Source: Phalacrocorax aristotelis
Taxonomy: Eukaryota; Chordata; Aves; Suliformes; Phalacrocoracidae
NCBI RefSeq assembly: GCF_949628215.1
Contig: NC_134285.1
Span: 26,736,797 to 26,800,796 of the forward strand
DNA: 64,000 nt
Direction of reading: 5' to 3'
Shown: positions 37,001 to 52,000 of the stretch, one piece after another
How the letters are laid out: each line of letters starts with the position of its first letter
How positions within the stretch are numbered: position 1 is the stretch's first letter
Position numbers and translations under genes: made by a program
The notes under the pieces: model-generated
Database searches by the model: none
What the model saw: only the letters and a program-made list of their open reading frames with translations
What the model was told of the DNA's origin: nothing

Positions 37001-40000
37001 TATGCTGAGGAAATATCACTATACATCTACCTTGCTCTTTACAACCGTCCCTACAAACCTTTTATTGGCAACCAGAGACAGGACATTAAGCAGAACTGGG
37101 ATGGCTATTATTCTTATTTGCCTATGTTGGGCTTCCTAGTAATTTTTTTTCTTCTGCTGTGTATATTTCCTTTTTGTTTAGGTTTTCATCTGACAACTTC
37201 TACATTTCAGAAAGGCAAGAGGCACCATTAAGTAATCTAAATTGCTTGCTTAATAAAGTATTTTTCCTTTGGTTACATGTACTATCAAATTAAGTTCAGA
37301 TAAAATTTACATCCAATTTTTTAATTCACTTCAGCACCAAGATTTAGCACATTTGGCATTCATTTCCTTCCAGTGATGCAAAGCCTTACTGAGACACATG
37401 ACTGAGCAAGTATGTAAGCAGTAAGATTTTGCTATCAGTAACTCAACCTTAAGAATATTAAAATTTGAAGAAGTCATTACAGTATATAAATTTTAAAATA
37501 TCCACCTTTCTAGTCTTATTGATGATGTAGCTTGTCCAGATCCAATTGCGTTTTAGGTGCCCATAAAAGCTGGAATCTAGACCTGCAGCTCCTAACCCAT
37601 CTCCGGGGATAGTTCCATCATCAACCACCTCTCGGCTGCCTCTAAGAGAAAGAATAACAAAATATACAGTAATTATTTTGTAGGGAGTGCCTTCTCAGCT
37701 GCTCTTAAGTGATGTGTGCGCAATGTGCAGAACTCTCCTCTTGCCCACCCAGTTTAGTTAGGGCTGGGAAAGAAGAGGAGAAAGAGAGATGCTCTCTCCT
37801 TTAACCCTGTTCCAGAAGTAGCATGACAACGCTTTTACATTAAGTTTTAATCCCTGATATTTAATGACTGAGCTTTCAGTTTAAAGATTACACCCAGAGC
37901 AGCTTCATTATTGTTAACTCAGTTCCAATGGCCACATTAAACTCTCTTCTCAGCACTATTCCTGCCACAAAACTACAGAAAATACCTGCTCAGATGAAAA
38001 ACTTTTTCAGGACAAGTGTGGGGCAAATCTTCCACAGGAACTAAAGGCAATTGTATCTCTTTTTCACACTGACCATCAAGCACTGGTCTCTCCAGTTTTC
38101 TAACAAATACATTAAAGCTTGTTTAAATACACATACAAGCCAGAAAATCAATACACTGCAATCCTCTCCCTGGAAGGAGGATGAAACTAACAATGAATAG
38201 CATGTAATGGATGAACTGGTACCCTTCATGAACAAGCTATTTAACTATTAGTGTGGTGTTACAGTGCAGAATGAAGAAAAATTTTTTTCATTTTTTCTTT
38301 ATAAATACAACACATTGCAAGAAATCATGGAGACAAACTTACTTCCTCCAAAAAAAAAATCAAACTATAAATGAGTTTTGCATATGCGGTAGATAGGACA
38401 GCTCTGACAATGCAGTAATAACACCAAAGAGTATTTTTGAAATCCTATTTCATGTTATCAAAGATTTCTTGAAAGCTATCACGAAAAAATATTTCAGTTA
38501 AGCTTTTAATAGACAACTCTTTCATTATAAGATTACACCATCAATTAAATCCAAAAACTGTTTCTTGACCTTAAAGATGTTGCAGCCATCGCCAGCCTAA
38601 CTGCAAGTAAACATCAGATATCTAATTCTAAAAGATTTCTTACCATACAATGGAGACCACTTGTGAAAGCTGACAAGTAGACTGAACAGAATTTTTTCTG
38701 TCAGCAAGGATCAGTGGAATTAAGTTCTCTCAACCCTGTGAATTTTTTTAAAAATAACTTGATATATCTACCTGTAACACTGAACTAACTGAAAATACTT
38801 TTAAACAGATTGTTTATCAAAATCTAATAGAATATTGACAAAAGTAAACCACAGTGCACAACACAATATAAAAAGTATAACTGGCATTCTGCACGGCTGT
38901 CTCCGGTTGTAAGCCTACAGACCTCTCAAGTATTCTGTCTGTGATTAGGCAGAAGATGAAGTGCTCCAGAGATCGCTTCCAGATTTCACTGGTGTACACC
39001 AATACCATGTTAGAAATTAATCTGTAAACAATGTGCAGCAAACAGCAACACAGACAGAATTCAGAACGTGATACTGGGGAGCTACTGAAGCTACAGGGTA
39101 CTCAAGATACCATGATATAAGGCACAGGAAAAGAGAATCTTTAAAGTTTTCCCTTGCATTAACTGTACTTAGGAAGCGCTCCTTCCCTCTCGGCTTTGCC
39201 TTCCCCAAGACTCTTGCAACACACATCTGTAATACTTTGGGAGGAAATCCAAAGCTGGTTTTCCCCATTCCTCTAGCATAAAAACCTGCTTGGTAGACAA
39301 GTTACTTGTAAACATGATACACAACTACACCTCTTTTTAATCAGATATCTCTGAACTACAAAGAAAAACCCCACAACACCCAACTGAAATGCTAGAGTCT
39401 TAACTGCTTTTGCCACTGAGCAACACCCTGAAAACCAGAACAGTTCTTTTTGCTTCCTCTACTCAAGCAACAAAGCAAGGATGGTGACATACGTGGTATA
39501 TTCCAACATCGCACACTTTCGTTCCAGATTGTGTTTATCCACTGCTGACTCTTGTTCCATTTCTACATCTACTGCAGTCTCCTCTCCTTGAAGATTACTT
39601 CTCTTTGAACGAGGACAGCGGACAACTCCTAGACATACAAATATTTTTGACTATCAGCATGAGAAGTAAGACCTCAACCCATTTTCAATCCACCCTGCTA
39701 AGGCAAACCACTGCTCCCAAACAGTAACAACATTTCTACCACTTCTTGATAAAACATGCTACCATGTTACCTCTTACAGGGACTAATGGTGTTCTAGTTA
39801 ACTTCCAGTAGGAAGCACTAACTTGTCCACGATTGTATTCAGGGCAGACATAATGGGAGGCTGGTACCTTTTACAAGGAAAAACTTCAGCAGTTCACTGA
39901 TAATCTAGACAAAGACAATAGAGCAGGACTAGATCTCAGGCAGATATTTCATCTAGAGGCTCAAAATAAATTTAAATCCAGCACAGAACAATTTTCCTCT

Positions 40001-43000
40001 CAAGGCTCAACATGGAAAATATTTAATTGGAATACTATAAAGCTTCCATAAATACACAAACTGGTAAAACAATATCACTCCCATATTTTGGGGGCTAAGA
40101 GTAACCTTGGTCTGACTAGCCTGCAAAAGCTGCAACAATCACACACTCGCTACCATTTGACATATGTGTAAGGAGCCTTTTGCACATAACTGCTTCAATG
40201 CAAAAGTAAGACAAAATTACTAATAGGTCCTTTTACTTGGCTGACTAAATTACAGAAAAACAGAATAGTGTTGTCTAAGATCCCAGGAGAAATCTCTTAC
40301 CTACAATTCCTTTCTTTTTTTTTTTTTTTTTTTTTTTTTTGATAATATATACTTGTTGTAGCTGTATATCCTGTGTAAAAATGTAAAAGGACCAAACACA
40401 AAAATAAATGCAAAAAAACTGGTGTGAATAAACTCCCTTAACTTCCACTTCTCATCTATCAGAAAATTTAGAAACCGTTTTGCTAACGAAAAGGGATCTC
40501 CGTTTAAACTGGTAGAGAGCTATGGCAAAAATATTCTAGTAACTGTTTTCAAAAAGGCTTTTTCATAGCTGGATTAAAATCTTACAGGGCTATTATCAGA
40601 TTCGATACTTCTAACAGGACAGCCACGTTCTTCCTTTAACATGGCTCTGAAAATGTCATGCATCAAATGTCTCAACTTCATAGAATTATACGGACAGAAA
40701 TTCTAGCATTTTGATGCATAAAGCAACCAGACAAGAGAACAAAACATTGGAAGTGACAAAACAGGGTCTACCTCAAGTTTTAGGGAAGGAGGAAGAATTG
40801 CGGTGTAAGAACGTACCCAATGGTGTGTTAAGACAGACGCACTGCAAATCAAACCAGAAGTTCTCCACATCCTGCAATGTATTCAGAACATACAGGCGTC
40901 TCTCAAATGGGCGGCTACTTTGAGCCAGGTTGTAGTGGGGGTCACAGATAGTGGTATCAACAATCACAGCATTTCTCTTCATATACACAAAGACCTGTCA
41001 AATACAGTATATTTCAGGCTGGTAGGTAAAAATAATTGAAATTTCCTAATTTACAAGACACAATTTAATGTAGTTTACGACTGCTTAGCATTTTCTAAGT
41101 CTTTGCTGTTTTGAGCCAGTACTATGATAGAAGACACACCCATCCCCACCCTATTGCATTGCATTCCCAAACCTCCCTTGCCAGTGATCCAGAAATTTCG
41201 TTTCTAGATTTAGAACAGTTTCTTTTCCCCCTTGTGCCCAAGATATTCCAAGTTTCCACAGAGAATGACTATTTCCCACAAGCTCCCATTTGGGATTTGA
41301 ATAGATGTGTTCTGGGGCCTAGTTATCTTTCTTATCCTCATAAAGTATATGTTGGGACTGCTTTCTCCTTTGCATTTGCTCTTTATTTATAAAAATATGG
41401 GTACGAATGTCATTATTTTATTCTGATCAGTGGCTTTATTCTGTGTCAGACATCCAATGCCTAACACCCTGATGGAAAAGAATGTGGCATGCTCATTTTT
41501 CATAAAGTGCTGCCAGTCTGGAATATCCCAGATCATTATGGCATGCACCATTCAGCATTTTACATTTGAGGAGTGTCTTCCCAGAGAAAGAGGTAAAAAT
41601 TACCTGCTCAACTTGCAGTATGTCACTTGGATCTGGAGGTTTGCATATACATCTGAAACATCAGTATTTTACTTAACTATTTAAGGTAATTACCAACCTC
41701 CAAACTTGCATTTATTTCACTGGACAAAAAATATGAAAAAAATGGCTAAGTTATTAAAAAAAAATATTACCTGGTCTTTGTCTTGAAACTTCTCTGTTGG
41801 GCCAAACTGTATCAGTCCCATATAACATAATCTTTGAAGGTTTTCTACCACTGAAAAGATGTATCTCCTGCAGTATTAGGAGTATTACAGTTAGCACTCA
41901 TGGAAACAGTAAAAATGATACCAGAAAACATGCCATTTTCATGAAGCAACCAGAAGTTTCAAGAAGCCACTGCTTTTTTGAAATACTGAGTTTTAGAATT
42001 TCTGTAGTGCTATTTGTGATTGAATTGTCAGCCTATGGAAAACATGTAATACCCAAAGCTCCAAATTTCCTTTCCTCAAATCACAATCAGAATATTTTAG
42101 CCAAATAGTAATTGATATTTTGCTAGCAAAAAACAAAAATAGCCAGAAATACTATAGGTAAAAATGAATGAAACAAGGTCAGAACACCAGCAGATCTGCA
42201 GACAATATTCTGTTATTAAAAGAAGATGCAAGTAAGAAAACATGACTGCTAAATATGGGCTGGTAAGCCTTCACACGTGTACATATAAAGAATTGGGCAA
42301 AGATGGTTGTAGTTAAGGTTGTTTAGAATCACTGCTCCAAGAAACCGCTTTCAGTTGTTTATGGCTTTGGAAGAGCAAAAAGCGCAATATTTCCCATGCT
42401 GTATATTTACTTATATGGCAAAATTCTGGAAGTAGCAGGAAACTTCTGCAATACCTAGTTTCTGAGAGAGAGCTTTGCCTACATTTAACTTCACTAGGAT
42501 CTAAGTTTTTCTGTGCAGTTAAATGGGAATTGTATTTTGGCAGGAGTTTTCTCTAGGGCTCTGAAAGATCATTTGAAAAGCCCAGAAATATTGAAGCAAA
42601 TTTGGCTGAGTTTTAAGTTTTAGTGAATGGGGGGCAAAGAGACAACATGGTTATATGTCATACTTTTTTGCATAAAACTATCAGATGGAGCCTGCAGATT
42701 TCAGAAAACACCATAAATCCAGTTTCCTTGTTACTAAGACTTCGCAAGTAATAGGTTAGGAATTGCAAAAACGAGCTGACCATGAGTCTTGACAGCTGCT
42801 GCTGCCTAGCACTATTCCCTCACCAATGGTATGCATACAGGTTTGCAAAGTGTCATATAAACCTCCAACCATCCAAATCCATGCCATCAGCCATGACTTT
42901 CTGGGGAAACTAACATGGTGCCATTGATACTGCATATTCAAACCACTTTCCCTTAATGTTGCTTTCCCTTCCCACCGTCAGTCCAATCTTAATTTTTAGA

Positions 43001-46000
43001 TCTCCTAGATGAGGAATGGCAAACAATGGCAGACATGCCACTGGGAGCATGAGTAGAAATTGAATGGTATGTATAAGAGGCAGGAACTGGGAAACGTGGT
43101 ATCTTCTGAAAGATTTATGAAGGACAACAACATTTACTCTATCAAATTCTGAATTTAGCAGCAGTCAGGAGCGTGTTTTATACAGAAGTAACATCCTGCT
43201 GATGAGTTATGAAGGACAGAACCTCCCAGCTTTCAAACACTGCCTGACAGCATGCATGAATACTGTTTGTTAGTTTCTTATTACTTTCTATTTGGGAGAG
43301 AAAAATACAATTTGGCACACTATCCTTAGAAGATTGATGATCCTTGTTGTGGATAACAAAGTTCTCTTTGACGCAAACAGGAAATAACTGCAGAACAGTC
43401 AACTACTGTTGTTTCCTCCCTAGAGCCATTTACTTTTACTCATCTGCTTACCTTTTGTAGAGAAGCTGCTGTCGGACTGACCTTGGAAGAAATCTGATCA
43501 GAGTGTGCTTTTTTAGTGGATCATTTAAAAAATCTTCCAGACCATCCACCTAGAAACATTGTAGAAGTTAATCAAAATGCAAAAATATAACTAAGTATCA
43601 ACCTTTGCCACCAGAACTGTCCACTGAAATATTTTCTAAGCAAATGTTACTGCTTTTGTCAAAATGCTTAAACATTATTCTTGTTAATCAATGAGGCAGA
43701 AGATTCAGTAAGATTAGAAAAAGCTCTTTGCAAAATATTAGCTTAAGAATTTGCAGTATTACAGGGCTATACATTTTTTTCCGTGTAGTTGTAAAAGCAA
43801 CTCACTTTTCTATGAAAGACTATCAAGAACTAAAGTGTCTACCCTCTGATGGCTAGTTTTGTTAAAACAGACTAAGAGGATATTTGTTACTGCTTATAGG
43901 TACAGTTGATATCACCAGACTTTAAAACAAATGTGAAACAAAAGCGCACCATACCTTGTAGCTGACCTGTACTATCTGAACAAAGAGCGAGAGAGGCAAG
44001 CAGAGAAGAATGTCACTAACAAGAGCCCATCCAAATCCAAACTCTCTGTGAACTGGGAGAGGAGGGACATAGCGCATCCACGACGTATCATCCACATACA
44101 CTAGGAATAAGACAACTAGCTTAGATTCAGATAGGACAAACCTAATAGTTATACTAATGTAGTTTTACTGTGAATGTTCAAGCAGAACACATTTGGCAGT
44201 TCATAGTCTAGAAATCTGAAAATCTAAGATGACCTGAAAATTATCTAAACCATTGATTTTCAATCTTTTCTGAAGTAGACTTTTACCTTTTTTCAGTGTT
44301 GAACCATGGCAAAGCCTGTAGTAAAGCCAGGATGTGCCGCTTCTTACCTGTTTGATTAGACAACTCTACTTCAGTCTCCTGTGCAGAGACTTCAGGATTC
44401 ACCGCAGTTGTCACAATTTCTAAGGTCCCGTCTGGTTGTGCTTCAAGTACAGCTGCACTCACATCCAGCCCTTGTTTGCTGCCTTTTTTCTCACCATCAC
44501 TACCTCCTTTTTGCTGTGTTCCATTTAAAGGGTGTCCGTAAATTAAGTACCAGAGGAACATGTGGACCATTCTTAAACGGGGCATTTTGGGAAGAAAGCC
44601 AAGAGAACGCCCAAGTCCTGGAACTGGGAGGGAAGATTAAGTAACAAACAGAAATAAAAAGAGGATTAGAAAAGGAGAAACAGCTACCTCTGCAAAACTG
44701 ATGTGAAGAAAACTGGAAGGAAAGATGGACAGTTGAAAGTAAATATGTTACAAATATTCAGTAAAGTAGTAGCGAATATAAATAGTTCACAATTGTATAA
44801 AAAAAATAGCAGCTAAGAAAACATTGGATAGTGAGATTGTTTTAAAGCAAAAGCAACTTTTCTTCTATAAAAGAAGAAAAAAAACCCACTTGTATCTTAG
44901 GAGAGCCCAACATCTGAAAGTTATTATTAATAATAAATGGGAAAGTGAAAGATGACAGAAAGAACAGTTAGTTGTACCTGTAATAGGGTGATAGTTTTTT
45001 AGCTGTGTTATGCCCATTTTTTCATCAGTTTTTCTCGCCCGACTATTATTATCAGCTTTACATGAACCTTCTTGCATTTCTCCTGAATCAGGAGCTGCCT
45101 CTTGCCCCAAGTTTTCTTCCTCAGCATGGTCCTGGGATGTTGGTGTCTGGGGAACTTTAATCCTGTATTAAAACCACACTGCACTTAGGTAAAAATTAAG
45201 CAGAGTTCAATTCCTCTTCTTTCCTGACTTCAGGAGTTAATCAGCACCTTGCTTCATCTTTGTGCTTCTACTTCTCTATTGCTAAAGAAGAGATTTTTCT
45301 TTGCTTTTGCTTACTTTGTGTTTATTTCCTCTGCACATTTTTGCACTCAGTAAAGTGCAAAAGCCACCCACAAGCCACTAAAACCATCATTGCAACTTGC
45401 CTGTTTGCTGTGCTTGAATTGGAGATTCGGAAACGCACCTGCTCAATGGCACTTTTTACAAGGGGATCATTAGGACTCACTGAAGGGTGCACAACAAACT
45501 CTACCTGTTCAGAGCAACAGAAAACAAACAACAGTCATTTGTGGAGATATTGGCTCTTAATCAGCTGCATAAATTATCAGAGATTAACACAGTGAATTAA
45601 CAGTAGCCACAATGGATGAATCCTATGAAGGTTTAATAATTCACAAGAGTGTGAACACTTTTGGATCAGAACTCCCATTGCTAGTTTGTATTAAGCAAGA
45701 GGCCAGACCGTGTGGTCTCTGTACCGATAAACAGTTAATGCCATTTCTACAAACCTCAGTTTTTTTGCTTTTTAAAATCTGAAATATTTGGGGAACAGAC
45801 ACTTCAACTTGCAAATATTAGGCTGAAAGTGATAATTTAAAAGCCATACCTCATAAGACCAAACTAATACATATTTTTGCTGCAAGTACATGCACAATTC
45901 AGATTAGTAGGATTTCACATGTGCTCTACAGAAAGCATGAAGCAGATAATTTTCAACAGATTCTCTCCATGCTCATGAACATTTCACACTAGAGTTACAG

Positions 46001-49000
46001 TGGCAAGTCTCAGTTTTACCATTACAGACATTTTACGTCCATAAAGCTCAATAACAGTGGATTTTTGTTTAAAAAACAAAAAGATCACATTCTATAAATT
46101 CCGACCCAGAAGCTAACTTAGGATTTCTCAAATACTCTTGACTTTCAAATGGCGATTAAATAGAATAGTGTTGCAGTGTGACAGTGCAGGGAGAGAACCA
46201 TGAATTGCATAACTGATAAGGAGCAGAACCTCTCAGAAGGCAGATTGGGAGACTTTGATCTCCAGACTACTCCTTGGTCTCACAATTATCTGCAGTACAA
46301 TAACTGAAAGCACTAATCTGGTGTTCACAGTAGCTTAGTTTGGGACATGTAGCTTCTGGGCAGCCTTACTGCGGGTTCTGCTACAAAAAATAAAGTCATC
46401 CATATATTTCAGTAAAAAGGCCCACAACATTTTGAAAAATCAGGAGGTTGGGAGAAAAGCTGTTTCTGCTGCCAGGGTTTGTGCAGTCACCTTTTTACTA
46501 ACGCCATCTTGAATGACTGTAGTACGATAGAGTCTAAGGAGCCCTTCTTGCGCAAGCTTCTGTACCAGTCGTATGATAGACTTTTTGCAGCACTTAGTGG
46601 AGACACCTTCTTGCTTCTCTTGATCCATGACCATTTTCTGAAGCCTAAAAGACACAAAAAATACCTTGCATTTTAAGTCCAGTGATGCTCCAAACTGCCT
46701 AAGCAGTTCATTAGAGGATACGGAGTGAATGGATATTTCCCTGCTTCTAGCTCCTCCCCCGTCCACGTGCCAACATCATAGCATATAGTGCCATCAGGGA
46801 CAAGAAAAGCCACCCATGGAATAAGCACACAGCATTATACCCAAAATGCATCAGGCCCCCAGTACGCTGTTTTCAGACAGACTCACGTGAACAAGCTTTC
46901 TATTAGCCGGAGGTTTCGAACAGCTTCCACAATGAGATTTCGGCGCTTCAGCAGCCTGTACGTTTCATGAGATCTCTCTACTGCTGTAGCTTTGGAACGC
47001 TTTTCCTTCTTCTGGCCGCAAGTCTTCTAGTGCACAGGATGGACAAAATAAAAAATTTACACAAACTATTCAACGTCTTCAGCCTAACTCTGGGTCCTCA
47101 CACAGTAGCAGCTGAGGAATTCAGGGTTTTGATGTATTTATTTGCAACAAACTAGTCAGATAGGAATTATCTTTTATATCCTCTTCACAGGCAGGGAACC
47201 AAGGCAGAAACTAAGATTTCTATCCAGTTAGATGCAGAGATTTATGCACTTTCTCTGCCCATCCCATATTCTGAGCCACTTGGACTTGAGAGTTTTGGCC
47301 TAGAAAGCTGGTAACTGCCTTAACATCGTGCTGGGTCCAAGCCAACATATAATGTCTCTCAGAAAGGCTTCTTGTCCCAGGCTCAGTCCTGCAGCAGTGA
47401 GGCTACGCAACTTTCATGTCAAAGCCCATTTGTTCCTCCTGGTTTAGAGTAGACAAACCAGATGACATACAGCACTTGTGTGCGCAGACATTAAGTGATG
47501 ACATGCATTAAGTCAACACAGGGAATTTGGAAAGCACCAGGGAACTAATCCAGAACTGTATTTTGAACACCTACCTTCCCTATCTCTTGGAATAATTTTC
47601 ACTTATAACTACATAACAGTCAAAATATGAATATAATTTGAAATTAAATTTAAAGAAACCAACCAAAACAATCCTATAAAAGAATACAAAAACTATAGCT
47701 TGAAGTCTTGCTGTAAAAGTACAAAACTTAGCTCAGACAGCTGTACCAACACGAAAAAATTAAGACATGTGATCTTACCTTAGGGTCTTCAAGTCTGACT
47801 TCCTCAACCACAGCCACATCCCCATCTTCATCAGCAGAATGAGCACAGGTGGAAAGATTGGACTCCTGCTTTAGAGTTTCCAAAGTAGAACTCTCCCTCA
47901 CACTGTTTTCTGGGAGCTCTTCGGGCTCCTCAATACTTTGAGGGGAAGGCAGCTTCTTCCCCTGACACTTCACAGCTGTTGGCTTTGAGCCTGGTTTAAG
48001 AGAAAACAGCCTTGTAATTGTTCTGCTCTCACAGCCTCCTGTAAACGTTCAGTTTCTCTGGCCATGTAAGGCCTTCCCCCATCCACCCAGGTAACTATAC
48101 TTAAAAGCATTCTGCTACATTTTTTCACATATTTTTCTATCCTGCTGGAAGCAGTGGTTTGATCACCAATGACTGCATTCAGCCTCCAAAAGTAAAGTTT
48201 AAAAAGGTGAACTCCCTGTCATCAAATAATTCTCTCCATGCAGAATTCATTTCATAGGCAGACCATTTCATAGGCAGACCATGAAGGGCCAGATTAGCTT
48301 ATCTAGAAACCGCTGCCTGAAGAAAGGAGAGTTTCTGTTGCAAAGAATGTCAGGTTTTGCCAGAAAACTGACTTTTCTGACTCAAAGCAGAATAAGAACA
48401 AGGATTTAGCAGTACTCCAAAGACAGTCTACATAAGAAAAGGATATCTGTTCTCCTCTCTCTCTTCCCTTCAAGCTTATCAGAGAAGTTGTAGGAACGTT
48501 CAAATAATTAAAATAAATAAAATAAAAAAATAAACCACCATATTCTCTTTAAAATATGTCCCCCAGAGGCTGGTAGCTTTCACATTATGATGTCCCAAAT
48601 AACTAAGAAAAAGATGAAGTAATTAGCTTCAGAAGACAAGACATTTTTGTTACAATATGCTTCGGTGACTAAGGCTGTGGGTCAAGTCATCCCAAGCTTA
48701 TTGCTGCTTGAAAATAGTTAGTTACCATCTCATCTGGTATCATATGAGAAGTCAGTATTACCCTATTTAAAATCATCCCACTTGAAGGCTTGCATCAGTA
48801 CACAAACAGATACATTTTGCACAGGCTCTAAGGCTCAATACCAGGCATTTCCAACTGAAAACAACCACTGCTAAAAGGGGAAGAATTTTCGTATGTTACA
48901 ATTAAAAAGAAAAAAGTTAACTGGCTGGTCTGTCAGCTCCTGTGCTATTTCCCGCACCTAAGGTGACATTTGCATATCCAATGGAACAAAATGGTGCATT

Positions 49001-52000
49001 TTAGTAAGAGGCACAGCTTGCCTTTTTCCTTTGTGAGGAAGAAATAAAATATTTCAAGAAATACAAAGTGTGTTCAAATCCCTCTGAAGTCTTCAGAGAC
49101 TTTAAAAGCTAAAGCTCTACCAAGGTGATGCTCTCTGATGGGCACAGCCTGAGCTGTATGATATTTTGAAAAACAGAGTCAGAACATCCAAGAAAGATAC
49201 AAAGTTCAGCCAAGGATGCTGTTTTTCTCAGCAGTTTAAGCCAATCTGACTTCTAGTTACCACAGTCTCCCCACTATGCTTATTTTTAGCCACACAGTCC
49301 TGCCTACTCCTTTCAACAGTTTGGGAATTTGTCTGAACCTCTGCAGCATCATTCCAGCTTTTCAAGCCACCAGAAATATAACTGACTATCCAAGGAGCAA
49401 GGTGTGCAAGCCCATTTCATTTGCTTGGGGAAAAGGGGATAAATGACACAGGGGTAAGGAGAAGCAAATTCTCCCAGTGACCAGTGACAGTCAGAAACTT
49501 TGTTTGGTGCACACGAACACGAGAGCACACTTCAGCCCTAAGAATCTCCAGAGATTACCACAACCTACAGTATTATGAAACAATACACTTTAGGTGGAAA
49601 AAGAACGTCAAAAAAGCATAGAAGTAATCAAATAAGTGTAAAAATAAAGATATTATCAAAAACTTTAATGGAAGCTAATAGCACAGGATTTTTTTCTTTA
49701 CTAAAAGGAATCATAAGAAAAATGCAAGATTTTTTCCAAATTTCAGTATCATGACCTACCTTTAGCTGGTGTTGACTGAGGGGTATCATCTTGGAAACTT
49801 AATTTCAACAGAGAACCAGAGTTGACCTTTTGACCTTTTCCCCTCTTCTTGCCATCTTTCCCTTCCTCTTCATTGTCAGACTCTGAGACCAAAGTATCAT
49901 CTTCTCCAGGAGACGCATCTTCCACAGGTGGAGAATCTTCTGGCACTAGAGCCAAAGTAACTGTAGCTAACTGCTCACTCCTAGCCTTCTCTCTCTCAAA
50001 CTGACGGTTTAAATCACTCTCCTCTGCAAAAATGTATGAAATATACTTTGTTGTCCTTTGCCGACCTTCATCCTCCATAAAACCCTAAGGAAACAATTGG
50101 AACGTTATTTTACCACCTTAATTCTCCATTCTTGCAGCCAGCATCAACAGTGGGGGTATTTTCCAACTGTTCTCCCTTCACATCAAGAGATACCATGTTA
50201 TTCTTTATTCTAAATAACGAAAATGTTGACTAACCTTGACATACAGAAATCAAAACAAATCCATGCTTGAAAAAGAAACAAATTACCTGCATACCAGAAT
50301 GAAATGCCTACAGTATGTGGGATGTAGAAAAGGCTAAGGAAGAACTAACTATACGCATTCAGACTGGAAATAAATTTTTTTTCCAGAAAAATAACTGCAA
50401 CATAGAAATAACCAGAGTGAATCAGCCTTAAGTGGAACTGCTGATGTCCTGTCTACTGCAAGAGGTGCTTTCAAGTATCTAGAGACTCAAATACTTAGCC
50501 TATCAATAAGGGAAGATTTCATTTCACAATTGACTTAGGAAAAAGTAGGTTTAGATATTCCAATGGTTTATATAGTTTGGTTTTAATTCTACAGAACTTT
50601 TTACCAAATTACAAGATCTTAGTAAAAAAAAAATTCTCTGTTGAGGGAAGATGGCAATTATCCTGCCTTTGTGGAAAGGGGTGGGTGGGTGCATGCGAGA
50701 AATGATGGTTGAATTTGCTTGGCTTGTTGCAATGAAAAAAAAAAATTGAAATAGCTGGAAATAAGGAGCTCAATCACCACAACCACTACAAAAGTAACGT
50801 TTTCCCCAGAATTTACTGGTATTTTCAAAAGTAGATTGATGATTTTAAACGTATGGAGGGGCTCTTACAAGATCCTTCAGTAGAGGACCTTGCAAAAGAG
50901 AAGTTGTCTTACAGTAAAAAATTAAGCAAAGCGGCTATTTTGAGTTGAGAGACATTTATTCTCATCTTCATAAAGTACCAGCCCCCATGTCACTGGGGTT
51001 ACCACTGATTACAGTGAATGACTTAGGTAAGTGGTTAAGGCCAGGTGAAGCAGGGTTGAGGTTCATTTCTCTGCACTGTCTCTTTTTGGAGGGCAGACCT
51101 GCTTCACGGTGCAGGGAACAGTATTTCTCCAGAATGCTGTGAAGCGGTGTCCGGCAGAATCCCACCCACTGGTGTGGATCACCAGAACATGCACTTAATG
51201 CAGACAGGAAATATGGGGTCACGTGTATTTTTCCCCATGATCTTTATTACTGAAGCACCCAATCATGAACCGATGTAAAATACTTGTACATCTGGTCCAG
51301 CAAACTATTAAGTATCAAGGCATCTAACCAGGAAACAATAAAGATATAATAGAAGAGCAGATATGTTACATTCCAACAACTAGGCCTAGTCCTCAGATTA
51401 CAGTAGGTCAAAATTTTAATACTTTTTGAACACTTCTCTTATATACTTCTTCCTCAGCTGAAGTCATACTGTTTTCAGTCTTACCAAGACTCTTTCACTG
51501 TCAATTCTCAAATCCCTGCCATTTCTATTGTCTGAGGTTAACAATGTTATAACATATTACCATGGTAAGCACAATTGTATCTCCAGTTTGAATAAGCATC
51601 TGAATTATTTTATTTTAACCTTACCTTGACAACTTTGTACCTCTCCAGAAGACGACAGAGCATCCTTGCTTCTAGCTTCCCCACATTCATAGCCAAGCGA
51701 ATTTCTGCCTGAGAAATACCTTTGGTTCCCCTACTTTCAACTGTTTCAGAAAGAGAAACTAGAAAATAGCTCAGGGAAATAATCTGACTGAATTATATAT
51801 ATGCACATTTGGACATACATTCATATTTGCTCTGAACAACTGTATATGCCAGAATAAAAAGTTTAACATTCAACCCCTAAAGACATTTCCTCAGGCATAT
51901 ACAATATACAGCCAAATCCTGTCATAAACCATAATTTTATGGGAAGCAGTGCCCCAGCAGATGAGGTTTGAAGGTGATAGCTTCAGATTAAGAGCAGCAG

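Larger units (their letters stand above)
34169..45504 (-). other. GTF3C1: GTF3C1 coding exons 13-24
   Basis: Coordinates: 45401-45504, 44978-45162, 44348-44623, 43955-44100, 43452-43549, 41771-41867, 40817-40994, 39493-39628, 37506-37641, 35639-35720, 34889-35074, 34169-34326. Exon 13 ([19 protein letters not shown]) ends at an unusual GC donor. Exons 15-19 are highly conserved ([58 protein letters not shown]). Exon 21 has [20 protein letters not shown]. Exon 23 is very basic ([16 protein letters not shown] then KKMKKKKK), a likely nuclear-localisation signal. Exon 24 has [20 protein letters not shown]. Confidence 0.93.

Noticed and set aside
40315-40340. Long T run as the poly(A) tail of a processed pseudogene on the minus strand
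   Set aside because: No poly(A) signal, recognisable gene body or flanking target-site duplication was found next to it.
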